Below are positions 1 through 5,667 of a stretch of DNA of 10,800 bases, piece after piece. The number at the start of each line of letters is the position of its first letter. The stretch's first letter is position 1. The stretch lies in the NCBI GenBank assembly GCA_035518775.1, contig DATIXH010000004.1:1-10800 (forward strand), read 5' to 3'. Below the pieces are notes generated by a model. That model was not told the origin of the DNA. It made no database searches and was given only the letters and a program-made list of their open reading frames with translations. The position numbers were made by a program, and so were the translations under genes. The DNA is from JBGPEQ01 sp035518775 (GTDB taxonomy: Bacteria > Pseudomonadota > Alphaproteobacteria > Dongiales > Dongiaceae).

Positions 1-76
<76 letters not shown>

Positions 77-142
77 GAAAACTGCGCGCCGCGTCGTGCT
101 TGGGCAGACGGACGAAATTCCGGCCTGGAACCTAGGAACCCC

Positions 143-174
143 GGCGCGGCGATTCAAGCGGAAAATGCCGCGCC
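143..174. repeat. Intergenic inverted repeat (8 bp plus 3 bp stem) between the FYDLN gene and tRNA-Ala
   Basis: Within the 127-bp gap 77-203, GGCGCGGC at 143-150 is perfectly complementary to GCCGCGCC at 167-174. The pairing continues inward with ATT (152-154) against AAT (164-166) after one bulged base, leaving a nine-base loop. It follows the stop codon of the minus-strand FYDLN gene, so it could end or protect that transcript, but no T-run follows on the minus strand (the next bases read GGGGTTCC), so it is not a standard intrinsic terminator. A weak tRNA promoter candidate on the minus strand (TTGAAT at 157-152, 17-bp spacer, TAGGTT at 134-129) overlaps the loop. Nothing else was recognised in this gap. 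Confidence 0.45.
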
Positions 175-203
175 AAGCTTAAGCAAGCGTGAAGGCCGGG
201 CGG

Positions 204-563
204 TCAGCGCTCCTCTTCGTCGACGTTCTCGATGACCTCGCTGACCTCGTCGGCGTCCTCCGGCAGGTCCTCGGTATCCTCGATCACGTCCTCGCCCTCG
301 GCTTCGCCCTCTTCGGCGGCGATCTCCAGGCCGGCCTCCTCCAGCTCGGGAGCCTCGCTGGGTGTCTCAACGACCTCAGGCACCGGCGCCCGCGGGGCGG
401 GCTTGGGTGCAGGGCTCGAGCGACCGCGACGGGTGCGCGAGACCGCTTCGGGGTCGTAGACGGTGGCGCATTTCGGGCAGATGATCGGGTCCTTCTGCAT
501 GTCGTAGAAGTGCGCCCCGCAGCCCTGGCAAGTGCGCTTCATACCCCAGGCCGGTTTTACCAC
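204..563 (-). CDS. FYDLN_acid / TIGR02300 family protein (zinc ribbon plus acidic tail)
   Basis: A small protein of 119 residues with unknown biochemical role. The N-terminus (MVKPAWGMKRTC with the GTG start) matches the family's usual opening. Two CxxC pairs, C12/C15 and C29/C32, form a probable zinc ribbon around the family's name motif, which here reads FYDMQKDP instead of FYDLN(K)DP. A Pro/Arg-rich linker (about 43-62) leads to a very acidic C-terminal third, about residue 63 to the end, with more than twenty Glu/Asp. There is no signal peptide or membrane segment, so it is probably cytoplasmic. The start is GTG at 563-561 because it begins exactly where the family does and has GGAG seven bases upstream (574-571). 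A longer frame from TTG at 632 is less likely: that TTG is part of a TTGACA promoter hexamer. It is divergent from aroA. Confidence 0.9.
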   Translation of the reverse strand: MVKPAWGMKRTCQGCGAHFYDMQKDPIICPKCATVYDPEAVSRTRRGRSSPAPKPAPRAPVPEVVETPSEAPELEEAGLEIAAEEGEAEGEDVIEDTEDLPEDADEVSEVIENVDEEER

Positions 564-570
564 GGCGGTT

Positions 571-574
571 CTCC
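571..574 (-). promoter_or_regulatory. Ribosome binding site fixing the GTG start of the FYDLN gene
   Basis: On the minus strand GGAG lies seven bases before GTG (563-561), an ideal distance. No other start codon near the conserved N-terminus has such a site, so it supports the 119-residue form over the longer 142-residue reading. Confidence 0.65.
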
Positions 575-603
575 ATCGGAACAAACGGTGTCGGAAGGGC
601 AGG

Positions 604-632
604 CGTTTGCCACTTTGCCCGGCCCCTGTCAA
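604..632 (-). promoter_or_regulatory. Candidate promoter of the FYDLN gene (perfect TTGACA -35)
   Basis: On the minus strand TTGACA (632-627) is a perfect -35 hexamer. At 17 bp the -10 position holds CAAACG (609-604), a poor match, so only the -35 is strong. Transcription would begin about 35-40 bases before the GTG start, leaving room for the GGAG site. It overlaps the weaker candidate for aroA on the other strand. Confidence 0.4.
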
Positions 633-643
633 AACATTAATTC
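615..643 (+). promoter_or_regulatory. Weak candidate promoter for aroA
   Basis: TTGCCC (615-620), a 17-bp spacer and TAATTC (638-643) are the best-spaced hexamers upstream of aroA. The -35 matches four of six consensus bases and the -10 only two, so this is tentative. If real, its spacer shares bases with the TTGACA of the opposite-facing promoter, so the two would compete for RNA polymerase. Confidence 0.2.
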
Positions 644-670
644 GGCCCGATCCTCCGGATTGAGCGGGCC
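644..670 (+). repeat. Hairpin in the aroA leader
   Basis: GGCCCG (644-649) pairs with CGGGCC (665-670), and inside it ATCC (650-653) pairs with GGAT (657-660) with four bulged bases on the 3' side. It lies in the probable 5' untranslated region of aroA, 70 bases before the start. No T-run follows, so it is not a standard terminator; its function is unknown. Confidence 0.35.
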
Positions 671-732
671 GTGCGCGGGCCGGACGGATGTGCTAGAGAG
701 CCGCCGTCAACCCGCCACCCGCCCTTGCTTTC

Positions 733-737
733 GGAGG
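733..737 (+). promoter_or_regulatory. Ribosome binding site deciding the TTG start of aroA
   Basis: GGAGG lies four bases before TTG at 742. Between the in-frame stop at 694-696 and the conserved PGDKS motif there is no ATG or GTG in frame before this TTG, so the rare start codon with a strong, slightly close Shine-Dalgarno is the only choice that keeps the full N-terminus. Confidence 0.8.
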
Positions 738-741
738 TTCC

Positions 742-2076
742 TTGCAACCGCTGCGGTCCCGACCGACCGGCGCCCTGTCTGGGGTCGCGCGCGTGCCCGG
801 CGACAAGTCGATCTCGCACCGCTCGCTGATGCTGGGCACCCTGGCGGTCGGCGAGACCGTCATCGAGGGCCTGCTCGAGGGCGAGGACGTGCTGCGCACC
901 GCGGCCGCCATGCGGGCGCTCGGCGCCAGCGCCGTGCGCGACGCCGACGGCACCTGGCGGGTCCGCGGCCGCGGCATCGGCGGGCTGCAGGAGCCGGCGG
1001 ACGTGCTCGACCTCGGCAATGCCGGCACCGGCGCACGGCTGCTGCTGGGGCTGCTCGCCACCCACCACCTGACGGCTTTCCTCACCGGCGACGCCTCGCT
1101 GCGGGGGCGGCCGATGGCGCGGGTGGCCAAGCCGCTGCAGGAGATCGGCGCGCGCATCATCGCGCGCGACGGCTGCCGCCTGCCGCTGGCCATTACCGGC
1201 GCGACCGAGCCGGTGCCCATCAGCTATCGCCTGCCGGTGGCCTCGGCGCAGGTGAAATCCGCGGTGCTGCTGGCCGGCCTGAACACGCCCGGCGAGACCA
1301 CCGTGATCGAGCCGGAGCCAACGCGCGACCATACCGAGCTGATGCTGCGCCACTTCGGGGTGGAGGTGCGCGTGGAGATGACCGGCGAGGGCCGCCGCAC
1401 GACCATCGTCGGTCAGCCGGAGATCACCGGGCGGCGCGTCATCGTGCCGGCCGATCCGTCTTCGGCGGCATTCCCGCTCGTGGCGGCGCTGCTGCTGCCG
1501 GGCTCGGACGTGACCCTGTCCCATGTCGGGATCAACCCGCATCGCATCGGCCTGATCGAGACATTGCGCGAGATGGGCGGCGACATCAGCTTCACGAACC
1601 AGCGCCAGGAGGCGGGCGAGCCGGTGGCGGACATCCGCGTGCGCGCCTCGCCCCTGACCGGCGTCACCGTGCCGGCGGCGCGGGCGCCCTCGATGATCGA
1701 CGAATATCCGGTGCTGGCGGTGGCGGCGGCCTGCGCCGGCGGGACGACGATCATGCAGGGGCTGGGCGAGCTGCGGGTCAAGGAGAGCGACCGCCTCGCT
1801 GCCGTCGCTCAGGGACTCAGGGCCTGCGGCGCGACCGCGGAGGATGGACCCGACAGCCTGACCGTGCGCGGCGGCAACGCCAGGCCGCGCGGCGGCGCGA
1901 CGATCGCGGCCAATCTCGATCACCGCATCGCCATGGCATTCCTGGTCATGGGCATGGTGGCGGACCGGCCGGTGGAGGTTGATGACGGCTCGCCGATCGA
2001 GACCAGCTTCCCCGGCTTTGCCGACCTGATGAACCGGCTGGGCGCCCAGATCGCGCCGCATGACGGGTCCCCCTGA
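742..2076 (+). CDS. aroA: 3-phosphoshikimate 1-carboxyvinyltransferase (EPSP synthase)
   Basis: Cytoplasmic enzyme joining phosphoenolpyruvate to shikimate 3-phosphate, the sixth step of the shikimate pathway to chorismate and the aromatic amino acids. The 444-residue length is normal. Family landmarks: PGDKSISHR (19-27), NAGTG (93-97), RPMARVAKPLQ (near 120), the SAQVKSA phosphate-binding stretch, PSMIDEYP with the catalytic Asp, LRVKESDR with its Glu, and DHRIAMAF near the C-terminus. The spacing and NAGTGARL form resemble class II enzymes such as CP4, but position 95 is Gly where CP4 has the Ala linked to glyphosate tolerance, so I infer a sensitive enzyme. The start must be TTG at 742: it is preceded by GGAGG (733-737), and the in-frame upstream ATG at 688 is closed by TAG at 694. 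The stop overlaps cmk as TGATG. Confidence 0.97.
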   Translation: MQPLRSRPTGALSGVARVPGDKSISHRSLMLGTLAVGETVIEGLLEGEDVLRTAAAMRALGASAVRDADGTWRVRGRGIGGLQEPADVLDLGNAGTGARLLLGLLATHHLTAFLTGDASLRGRPMARVAKPLQEIGARIIARDGCRLPLAITGATEPVPISYRLPVASAQVKSAVLLAGLNTPGETTVIEPEPTRDHTELMLRHFGVEVRVEMTGEGRRTTIVGQPEITGRRVIVPADPSSAAFPLVAALLLPGSDVTLSHVGINPHRIGLIETLREMGGDISFTNQRQEAGEPVADIRVRASPLTGVTVPAARAPSMIDEYPVLAVAAACAGGTTIMQGLGELRVKESDRLAAVAQGLRACGATAEDGPDSLTVRGGNARPRGGATIAANLDHRIAMAFLVMGMVADRPVEVDDGSPIETSFPGFADLMNRLGAQIAPHDGSP

Positions 2077-2777
2077 TGGCGGGGTCGGCCGCGCCGCGCA
2101 CGCTGCTGGTCGTCGCGGTCGACGGCCCGTCGGCGGCCGGCAAGGGAACTCTCGGCCGCGGCATTGCCCGCCATTTCGGCCTGGCCTTCCTGGATACCGG
2201 CCTGCTCTACCGGGCGGTGGGGGCGCGGCTGCTGGCGGCCGGCCAGGACCCTGCCGATCCGCGGGCGGCCGAGGCGGCGGCCAAAGCCCTGGAATTCTCG
2301 GAGCTAGACTCCCCGGCCCTACGCGACGACCGGGTGGCCCAGGCGGCCTCCAAGGTGGCGGCGATACCGGGTGTCCGGCAGGCCCTGCTCGGCCTGCAAC
2401 GGCAGTTTGCCGCCACTCCGCCGCCCGGGCCGGACGGCCAGGTCCGGGGCGCCGTCCTCGACGGGCGGGATATCGGGACGGTGGTCTGCCCGGACGCAAC
2501 CGTGAAACTGTTCGTGACCGCCAGCCTGGAGGCGCGGGCCCAACGGCGGCACCAGGAGTTGCTTGGCCGCAGCGGCGAGAGTATATATGCGCGCGTTCTG
2601 CAGGACATGAAAGAGCGTGACGCCCGGGATTCGTCCCGCGCCGTTGCGCCCTTGACCCCGGCGCCGGATGCGATGGTCCTGGATACCACCGCATTGAGCA
2701 CGGAAGCGGCCTTGGCCGCGGCCGTGACGTTCATCGGCCGGCGCTGGCGGGGCGAGAAAGTATCCTCGCTGGCATAG
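2076..2777 (+). CDS. cmk: Cytidylate kinase (CMP/dCMP kinase)
   Basis: Phosphorylates CMP and dCMP with ATP, feeding CTP and dCTP pools. The 233-residue protein has the P-loop GPSAAGKGT (17-25), the DTG substrate motif (40-42) followed by LLYRAV, the DGRDIGTVV strand (129-137) with the nucleotide-contacting Arg-Asp, and the lid motif RDARDSSR (181-188) followed by PL.PAPDA and VLDTT typical of the C-terminus. A Pro/Gly-rich segment at about 113-124 lengthens the region before DGRDIG a little. The ATG uses the last base of the aroA stop codon (TGATG), and no good Shine-Dalgarno precedes it, so translation is probably coupled to aroA. cmk followed by rpsA is conserved in Proteobacteria. Confidence 0.97.
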   Translation: MAGSAAPRTLLVVAVDGPSAAGKGTLGRGIARHFGLAFLDTGLLYRAVGARLLAAGQDPADPRAAEAAAKALEFSELDSPALRDDRVAQAASKVAAIPGVRQALLGLQRQFAATPPPGPDGQVRGAVLDGRDIGTVVCPDATVKLFVTASLEARAQRRHQELLGRSGESIYARVLQDMKERDARDSSRAVAPLTPAPDAMVLDTTALSTEAALAAAVTFIGRRWRGEKVSSLA

Positions 2778-2940
2778 CGATCCGGCGTCTGGGCGCCGGA
2801 GCGAGCCAGCCCTGGAGAACTGGAACGAGAGACTACCGTCCGGCCGCCGCTTTCGGGGCCGGAAGGGCCTGGGATGTTTTTCAAGACCGGCGGAAACAAC
2901 CGCCCGGCCGGAATAGGAAAGAAAGGACGTTCACCGAGCT
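2778..2940 (+). promoter_or_regulatory. GC-rich rpsA leader with three hairpins
   Basis: The 163 bases between cmk and rpsA contain no gene but three inverted repeats in series: TCCGGCG (2781-2787) with CGCCGGA (2794-2800); TCCGGCC (2839-2845) with GGCCGGA (2857-2863); and GGCGG (2889-2893) with CCGCC (2900-2904) around AAACAA. None is followed by a proper T-run, although TTTTT occurs at 2877-2881, 13 bases after the second stem. The nearest Shine-Dalgarno-like stretch, AAAGGA (2922-2927), is 13 bases from the ATG, which is too far for a good site. In E. coli, S1 represses its own translation through a structured leader without a strong Shine-Dalgarno; a similar control here is an inference. 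No convincing promoter was found, so rpsA may be read from upstream. Confidence 0.45.
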
Positions 2941-4728
2941 ATGCAGAAGACCACAGCCAGTACCCCACCCGCGAAAGAGAATTTCGCCGCGCTGCTGCAG
3001 GAATCGTTCGGCGGCAGCGGCGGCCTCGAGGGCAGTGTCCTCAAGGGCACTGTCGTCTCCATCGAAGGCGACACCGCCCTCATCGATGTCGGCCTCAAAT
3101 CCGAAGGTCGCGTCCAGCTGAAAGAATTCGCCGCGCCCGGCCAGAGATCGGAGATCAAGGTCGGCGACCAGGTCGAGGTCTACCTGGAGCGCATGGAGGA
3201 CAAGAACGGCGAGGCCGTGCTGAGCCGCGAGAAGGCGCGCCGCGAGGAGGCCTGGACGCTGCTCGAGAAGAGCTTCAAGGACAACCAGCGGGTGAGCGGC
3301 GTGATCTTCGGCCGCGTGAAGGGCGGCTTCACCGTCGACCTCTCGGGCGCCGTGGCCTTTTTGCCGGGCAGTCAGGTCGACATCCGGCCGGTGCGCGACG
3401 TCGGCCCGCTCATGGGCACGCCGCAGCCGTTCCAGATCCTGAAGATGGACCGCTCGCGCGGCAACATCGTGGTGTCGCGCCGCGCCGTGCTCGAGGAGAG
3501 CCGGGCCGAGCAGCGCTCCGACCTGATCGCCAGCCTGAAGGAAGGCCAGGTGCTGCAGGGCGTGGTGAAGAATCTCACGGACTACGGCGCCTTCGTCGAT
3601 CTCGGCGGCGTCGACGGCCTGCTGCACGTGACGGACATCGCCTGGCGGCGCATCAACCATCCGTCGGAGGCGCTGCATATCGGACAGACCGTGAAAGTGC
3701 AGGTGATCCGCTTCAATCCGGAGACTCAGCGCATCTCCCTCGGCATGAAGCAGCTCGAGGCCGATCCCTGGGAGGGCGTCGAGGTCAAGTATCCGGTCGG
3801 CGCCAAATACACGGGTCGCGTCACCAACATCACGGACTACGGCGCCTTCGTGGAGCTGGAGCCGGGCATCGAGGGCTTGGTGCACGTGTCCGAGATGAGC
3901 TGGACCAAGAAGAACGTACACCCCGGCAAGATCGTCTCGACCAGCCAGGAGGTCGAGGTGATGGTGCTCGACGTCGATCCGCAGAAGCGTCGCATCAGCC
4001 TCGGCCTGAAGCAGTGCCTCGACAACCCCTGGCAGAGCTTCGTCGAGAAGCAGCCGGTCGGCACCGAGCTCGAGGGCGAGGTCAAGAACATCACGGAGTT
4101 CGGCCTGTTCGTCGGCCTGCCCGGCGAGATCGACGGCATGGTACATCTCTCCGACCTCGACTGGCAGAAGTCCGGCGAGGAAGCCATCAAGGGCTTCAAG
4201 AAGGGCGATGTCGTGAAGGTGAAGATTCTCGACGTCGACGTCGAGAAGGAGCGCATCAGCCTCGGCATCAAGCAGCTGTCGGACGACCCGTTCGCGACCG
4301 CGACCAGCCAGCACAAGAAGGGCGACGTGGTCACCTGCACGGTGACGCAGGTGCAGGACAACGGCATCGAGGTGTCGCTCGGCGACGGCGTCACCGGCTT
4401 CATCCGCAAAGCCGACCTGTCGCGCGAGCGCAGCGACCAGCGGCCCGACCGCTTCGCCGTCGGCGAGAAGGTCGATGCCAAGATCACGGCGATCGACGCC
4501 AAGACCCGCAAGCTGTCGCTGTCCATCAAGGCCCGCGAGCTCGACGAGGACAAGCAGGCGATGGCCGAGTACGGCTCGTCCGACTCGGGCGCCAGCCTCG
4601 GCGACATCCTCGGCGCCGCGCTTTCGAAGGCGCAGAAAACCAAGGTCGAGGCCGGCGACGGCAAGGCCAAGGGCAAGGCCGGCGGCAAGGGCAAGGGCGA
4701 TGAGGCCGGCGAGGAAGCCAAGACCTGA
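2941..4728 (+). CDS. rpsA: 30S ribosomal protein S1
   Basis: Binds mRNA on the small ribosomal subunit and helps start translation on structured or weak Shine-Dalgarno messages. Six S1 (OB-fold) repeats are visible at about 33-98, 116-184, 201-271, 287-357, 374-445 and 460-531. The first two are the divergent ribosome-binding type; repeats 3-5 show the clear pattern YGAFVDL or FGLFVGL, then GL(L/V)HV(T/S) or GMVHLSDL, and ending RISLGxKQ. The N-terminus with NFAALLQESF is typical of the family. After repeat 6 comes a tail rich in Lys and Gly (about 561-595) that is probably disordered. The 595-residue length is slightly above E. coli S1 (557), mostly from the tail. A strong terminator follows. 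rpsA then ihfB is the usual proteobacterial order; many alphaproteobacteria have a signal peptide peptidase gene (sppA) in or near this cluster, and none is seen here. Confidence 0.97.
   Translation: MQKTTASTPPAKENFAALLQESFGGSGGLEGSVLKGTVVSIEGDTALIDVGLKSEGRVQLKEFAAPGQRSEIKVGDQVEVYLERMEDKNGEAVLSREKARREEAWTLLEKSFKDNQRVSGVIFGRVKGGFTVDLSGAVAFLPGSQVDIRPVRDVGPLMGTPQPFQILKMDRSRGNIVVSRRAVLEESRAEQRSDLIASLKEGQVLQGVVKNLTDYGAFVDLGGVDGLLHVTDIAWRRINHPSEALHIGQTVKVQVIRFNPETQRISLGMKQLEADPWEGVEVKYPVGAKYTGRVTNITDYGAFVELEPGIEGLVHVSEMSWTKKNVHPGKIVSTSQEVEVMVLDVDPQKRRISLGLKQCLDNPWQSFVEKQPVGTELEGEVKNITEFGLFVGLPGEIDGMVHLSDLDWQKSGEEAIKGFKKGDVVKVKILDVDVEKERISLGIKQLSDDPFATATSQHKKGDVVTCTVTQVQDNGIEVSLGDGVTGFIRKADLSRERSDQRPDRFAVGEKVDAKITAIDAKTRKLSLSIKARELDEDKQAMAEYGSSDSGASLGDILGAALSKAQKTKVEAGDGKAKGKAGGKGKGDEAGEEAKT
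3575..3851 (+). repeat. Identical 22-bp direct repeat inside rpsA (S1 repeats 3 and 4)
   Basis: The bases 3575-3596 and 3830-3851 are identical, starting TCACGGACTAC and ending GCCTTCGT. They encode TDYGAFV in the third and fourth S1 domains and lie 255 bp (85 codons) apart, exactly one domain plus linker. This reflects the shared domain ancestry with little silent change. Unequal recombination between the copies would remove one domain in frame. Confidence 0.7.
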
Positions 4729-4748
4729 GCCGTCCCCGGCGGTGAACG

Positions 4749-4791
4749 ACGACGAGGGGTCCGCCTGCCTGGCGGGCCCCTCCGTCGTTTT
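4749..4791 (+). terminator. Intrinsic terminator after rpsA
   Basis: A strong GC-rich hairpin begins 20 bases after the rpsA stop. ACGACG-AGGGG-TCCGCC (4749-4765) pairs with GGCGGG-CCCCT-CGTCGT (4771-4788), with one bulged C at 4782 and one G-T pair, around a five-base loop (4766-4770). It ends in TTTT (4788-4791). This is the clearest terminator in the window and separates the aroA-cmk-rpsA unit from ihfB. Confidence 0.9.
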
Positions 4792-4843
4792 GGGGGTGTC
4801 GCGGAAAACAGTTGATATTTGAGAGGGTTATCCTTGACGCTGG

Positions 4844-4859
4844 GTGCCAGGTTTGGCAC
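4844..4859. promoter_or_regulatory. Palindrome overlapping the ihfB -35 (possible operator)
   Basis: GTGCCA (4844-4849), GGTT, TGGCAC (4854-4859) is a perfect 6-bp inverted repeat with a four-base centre. Its right arm covers the -35 hexamer TTGGCA (4853-4858) of the best candidate ihfB promoter, the position expected of a repressor site. The binding protein is not known. As RNA from an upstream start it could also form a small hairpin followed by TTT. Confidence 0.4.
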
Positions 4860-4881
4860 TTTGGGCATCGATTCTTGAAAT
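4853..4881 (+). promoter_or_regulatory. Candidate promoter of ihfB
   Basis: TTGGCA (4853-4858) matches five of six -35 bases and TGAAAT (4876-4881) four of six -10 bases, with a 17-bp spacer. A start near 4888 would leave a leader of about 24 bases that contains the AGGGGGA Shine-Dalgarno (4896-4902). Its place just after the rpsA terminator fits an independent ihfB unit. TTGACG at 4834-4839 is an alternative -35 but has no good partner. Confidence 0.5.
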
Positions 4882-4911
4882 ATTCGCGGGCTTCCAGGGG
4901 GATCGCCCATC

Positions 4912-5223
4912 ATGACCAAGTCGGAGCTGATCCTGCGCATCGGCGAGTTGAATCCGCATTTGTACCATCGCGATGTCGAGCGCATCGTCAGCACCATCTT
5001 CGATGAGATTTCGGCGGCGCTGGCCCGCGGCGACCGCGTGGAATTGCGGGGCTTCGGCGCTTTTTCCATCAAGAAGCGCGAGGCGCGGCTGGGCCGGAAC
5101 CCGCGCACCGGCGCGCCGGTGCCGGTCTCGCAGAAGACCATCCCGTTCTTCAAGACCGGCAAGCAGCTCCGCGATCGGCTCAACGGCAAAGAGACCGATG
5201 GCGAGGATTCGACGGAATCCTGA
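4912..5223 (+). CDS. ihfB: Integration host factor subunit beta
   Basis: One half of the IHF heterodimer, which bends DNA at specific sites and shapes transcription, recombination and the nucleoid. The 103-residue protein starts with MTKSELI, the usual IHF-beta opening. It has the dimer helices (about 3-39), the RGFGAF strand (46-51), the DNA-binding arm GRNPRTG (61-67) whose Pro64 corresponds to the intercalating proline, and the IPFFKTGKQLRDRLN end. A short acidic tail follows. AGGGGGA (4896-4902) lies nine bases before the ATG. IHF-beta is preferred to HU because of the MTKSELI start and the position after rpsA, the classical ihfB location. The lapA-like gene follows after 48 bp in the same direction. 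Confidence 0.95.
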   Translation: MTKSELILRIGELNPHLYHRDVERIVSTIFDEISAALARGDRVELRGFGAFSIKKREARLGRNPRTGAPVPVSQKTIPFFKTGKQLRDRLNGKETDGEDSTES

Positions 5224-5271
5224 TTCCCCGGTGCGTGTCGCGCGCCCGCTCCTGCCGCCCGCGAGGCGGCC

Positions 5272-5616
5272 ATGAGGCGATTGGGCTGGTGGATCGCGTT
5301 CGCGGTCCTGACCGCGGCGGCGGTCCTGTTCACGGTGTTCAACCGCGGGGCTGCCGATATCGATATCGGGCTGTGGTCGGGGACGGTGCCGGTCTTCGCG
5401 GTCGTGCTCGTCAGCCTGCTCGCGGGATTCATCGCGGGGATCTGTGTCGCCTGGAGCACCGGGCATCGGCGGCGCCGGCAGCTGCGCGAGCATGCCAACC
5501 GGAACGCGGCGCTCGTGCGCCAGATCGACGAGCTGCGGCGCGATCAGGTGGCGCAGCCCCATAAGACCATCGACGGCGGTCAGGCCCACCGCACGAAGCT
5601 CGTGGCCGGCGGCTAG
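5272..5616 (+). CDS. LapA-domain (DUF1049) inner-membrane protein
   Basis: A 114-residue membrane protein of the LapA family; in E. coli LapA works with LapB in controlling lipopolysaccharide synthesis, but the role in alphaproteobacteria is less clear. Two hydrophobic helices are visible (about 5-24 and 40-62), joined by a short loop containing FNRGAADIDIGLW, the N-terminal family signature. After the second helix comes an Arg cluster (HRRRRQ, 65-70), consistent with a cytoplasmic C-terminus, and a short charged helix to about 95 that could form a coiled coil. The last residues have no recognised motif. GAGG lies five bases before the ATG. No lapB follows; the next gene encodes an oxidase. 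The position after ihfB is the common one in alphaproteobacteria. Confidence 0.85.
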   Translation: MRRLGWWIAFAVLTAAAVLFTVFNRGAADIDIGLWSGTVPVFAVVLVSLLAGFIAGICVAWSTGHRRRRQLREHANRNAALVRQIDELRRDQVAQPHKTIDGGQAHRTKLVAGG

Positions 5617-5624
5617 CGCCGGCC
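5604..5624 (+). repeat. Perfect 8-bp hairpin over the stop codon of the lapA-like gene
   Basis: GGCCGGCG (5604-5611) and CGCCGGCC (5617-5624) flank a five-base loop GCTAG that contains the TAG stop. No T-run follows, so it is not an intrinsic terminator. It could protect the 3' end of the ihfB-lapA message or lower read-through into the oxidase gene; neither is shown. Confidence 0.45.
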
Positions 5625-5667
5625 GGGGAGAACAAGGGGTCAGAGTGCCCAAGGGTCAGGAGGCGCG

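Noticed and set aside
688..696. ATG at 688 as start of aroA
   Set aside because: It is in frame but followed by TAG at 694-696, so it cannot encode AroA; TTG at 742 with GGAGG is the usable start.
637..2694. Very long minus-strand frame (685 codons) across aroA and cmk, and the plus frame 189-1982
   Set aside because: Both translate to Arg/Pro/Gly/His-rich sequence without domains and overlap two certain genes; they are shadows caused by high GC.
2860..2885. Terminator between cmk and rpsA using TTTTT at 2877-2881
   Set aside because: The T-run is 13 bases from the nearest stem and the intervening bases are GC-rich and unpaired, so the shape is not that of an intrinsic terminator.
2881..4314. 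Long open frame (477 codons) antisense to rpsA
   Set aside because: It is opposite a perfectly recognisable six-domain S1 gene, reads as low-complexity His/Leu/Asp/Ala-rich sequence with no motif, and arises from G/C third positions on the coding strand.
4854..4869. Sigma-54-type promoter (TGGCAC ... GC) before ihfB
   Set aside because: The GG and GC elements are eight bases apart instead of the required ten, so the site does not fit sigma-54; a sigma-70-type pair in the same place fits better.
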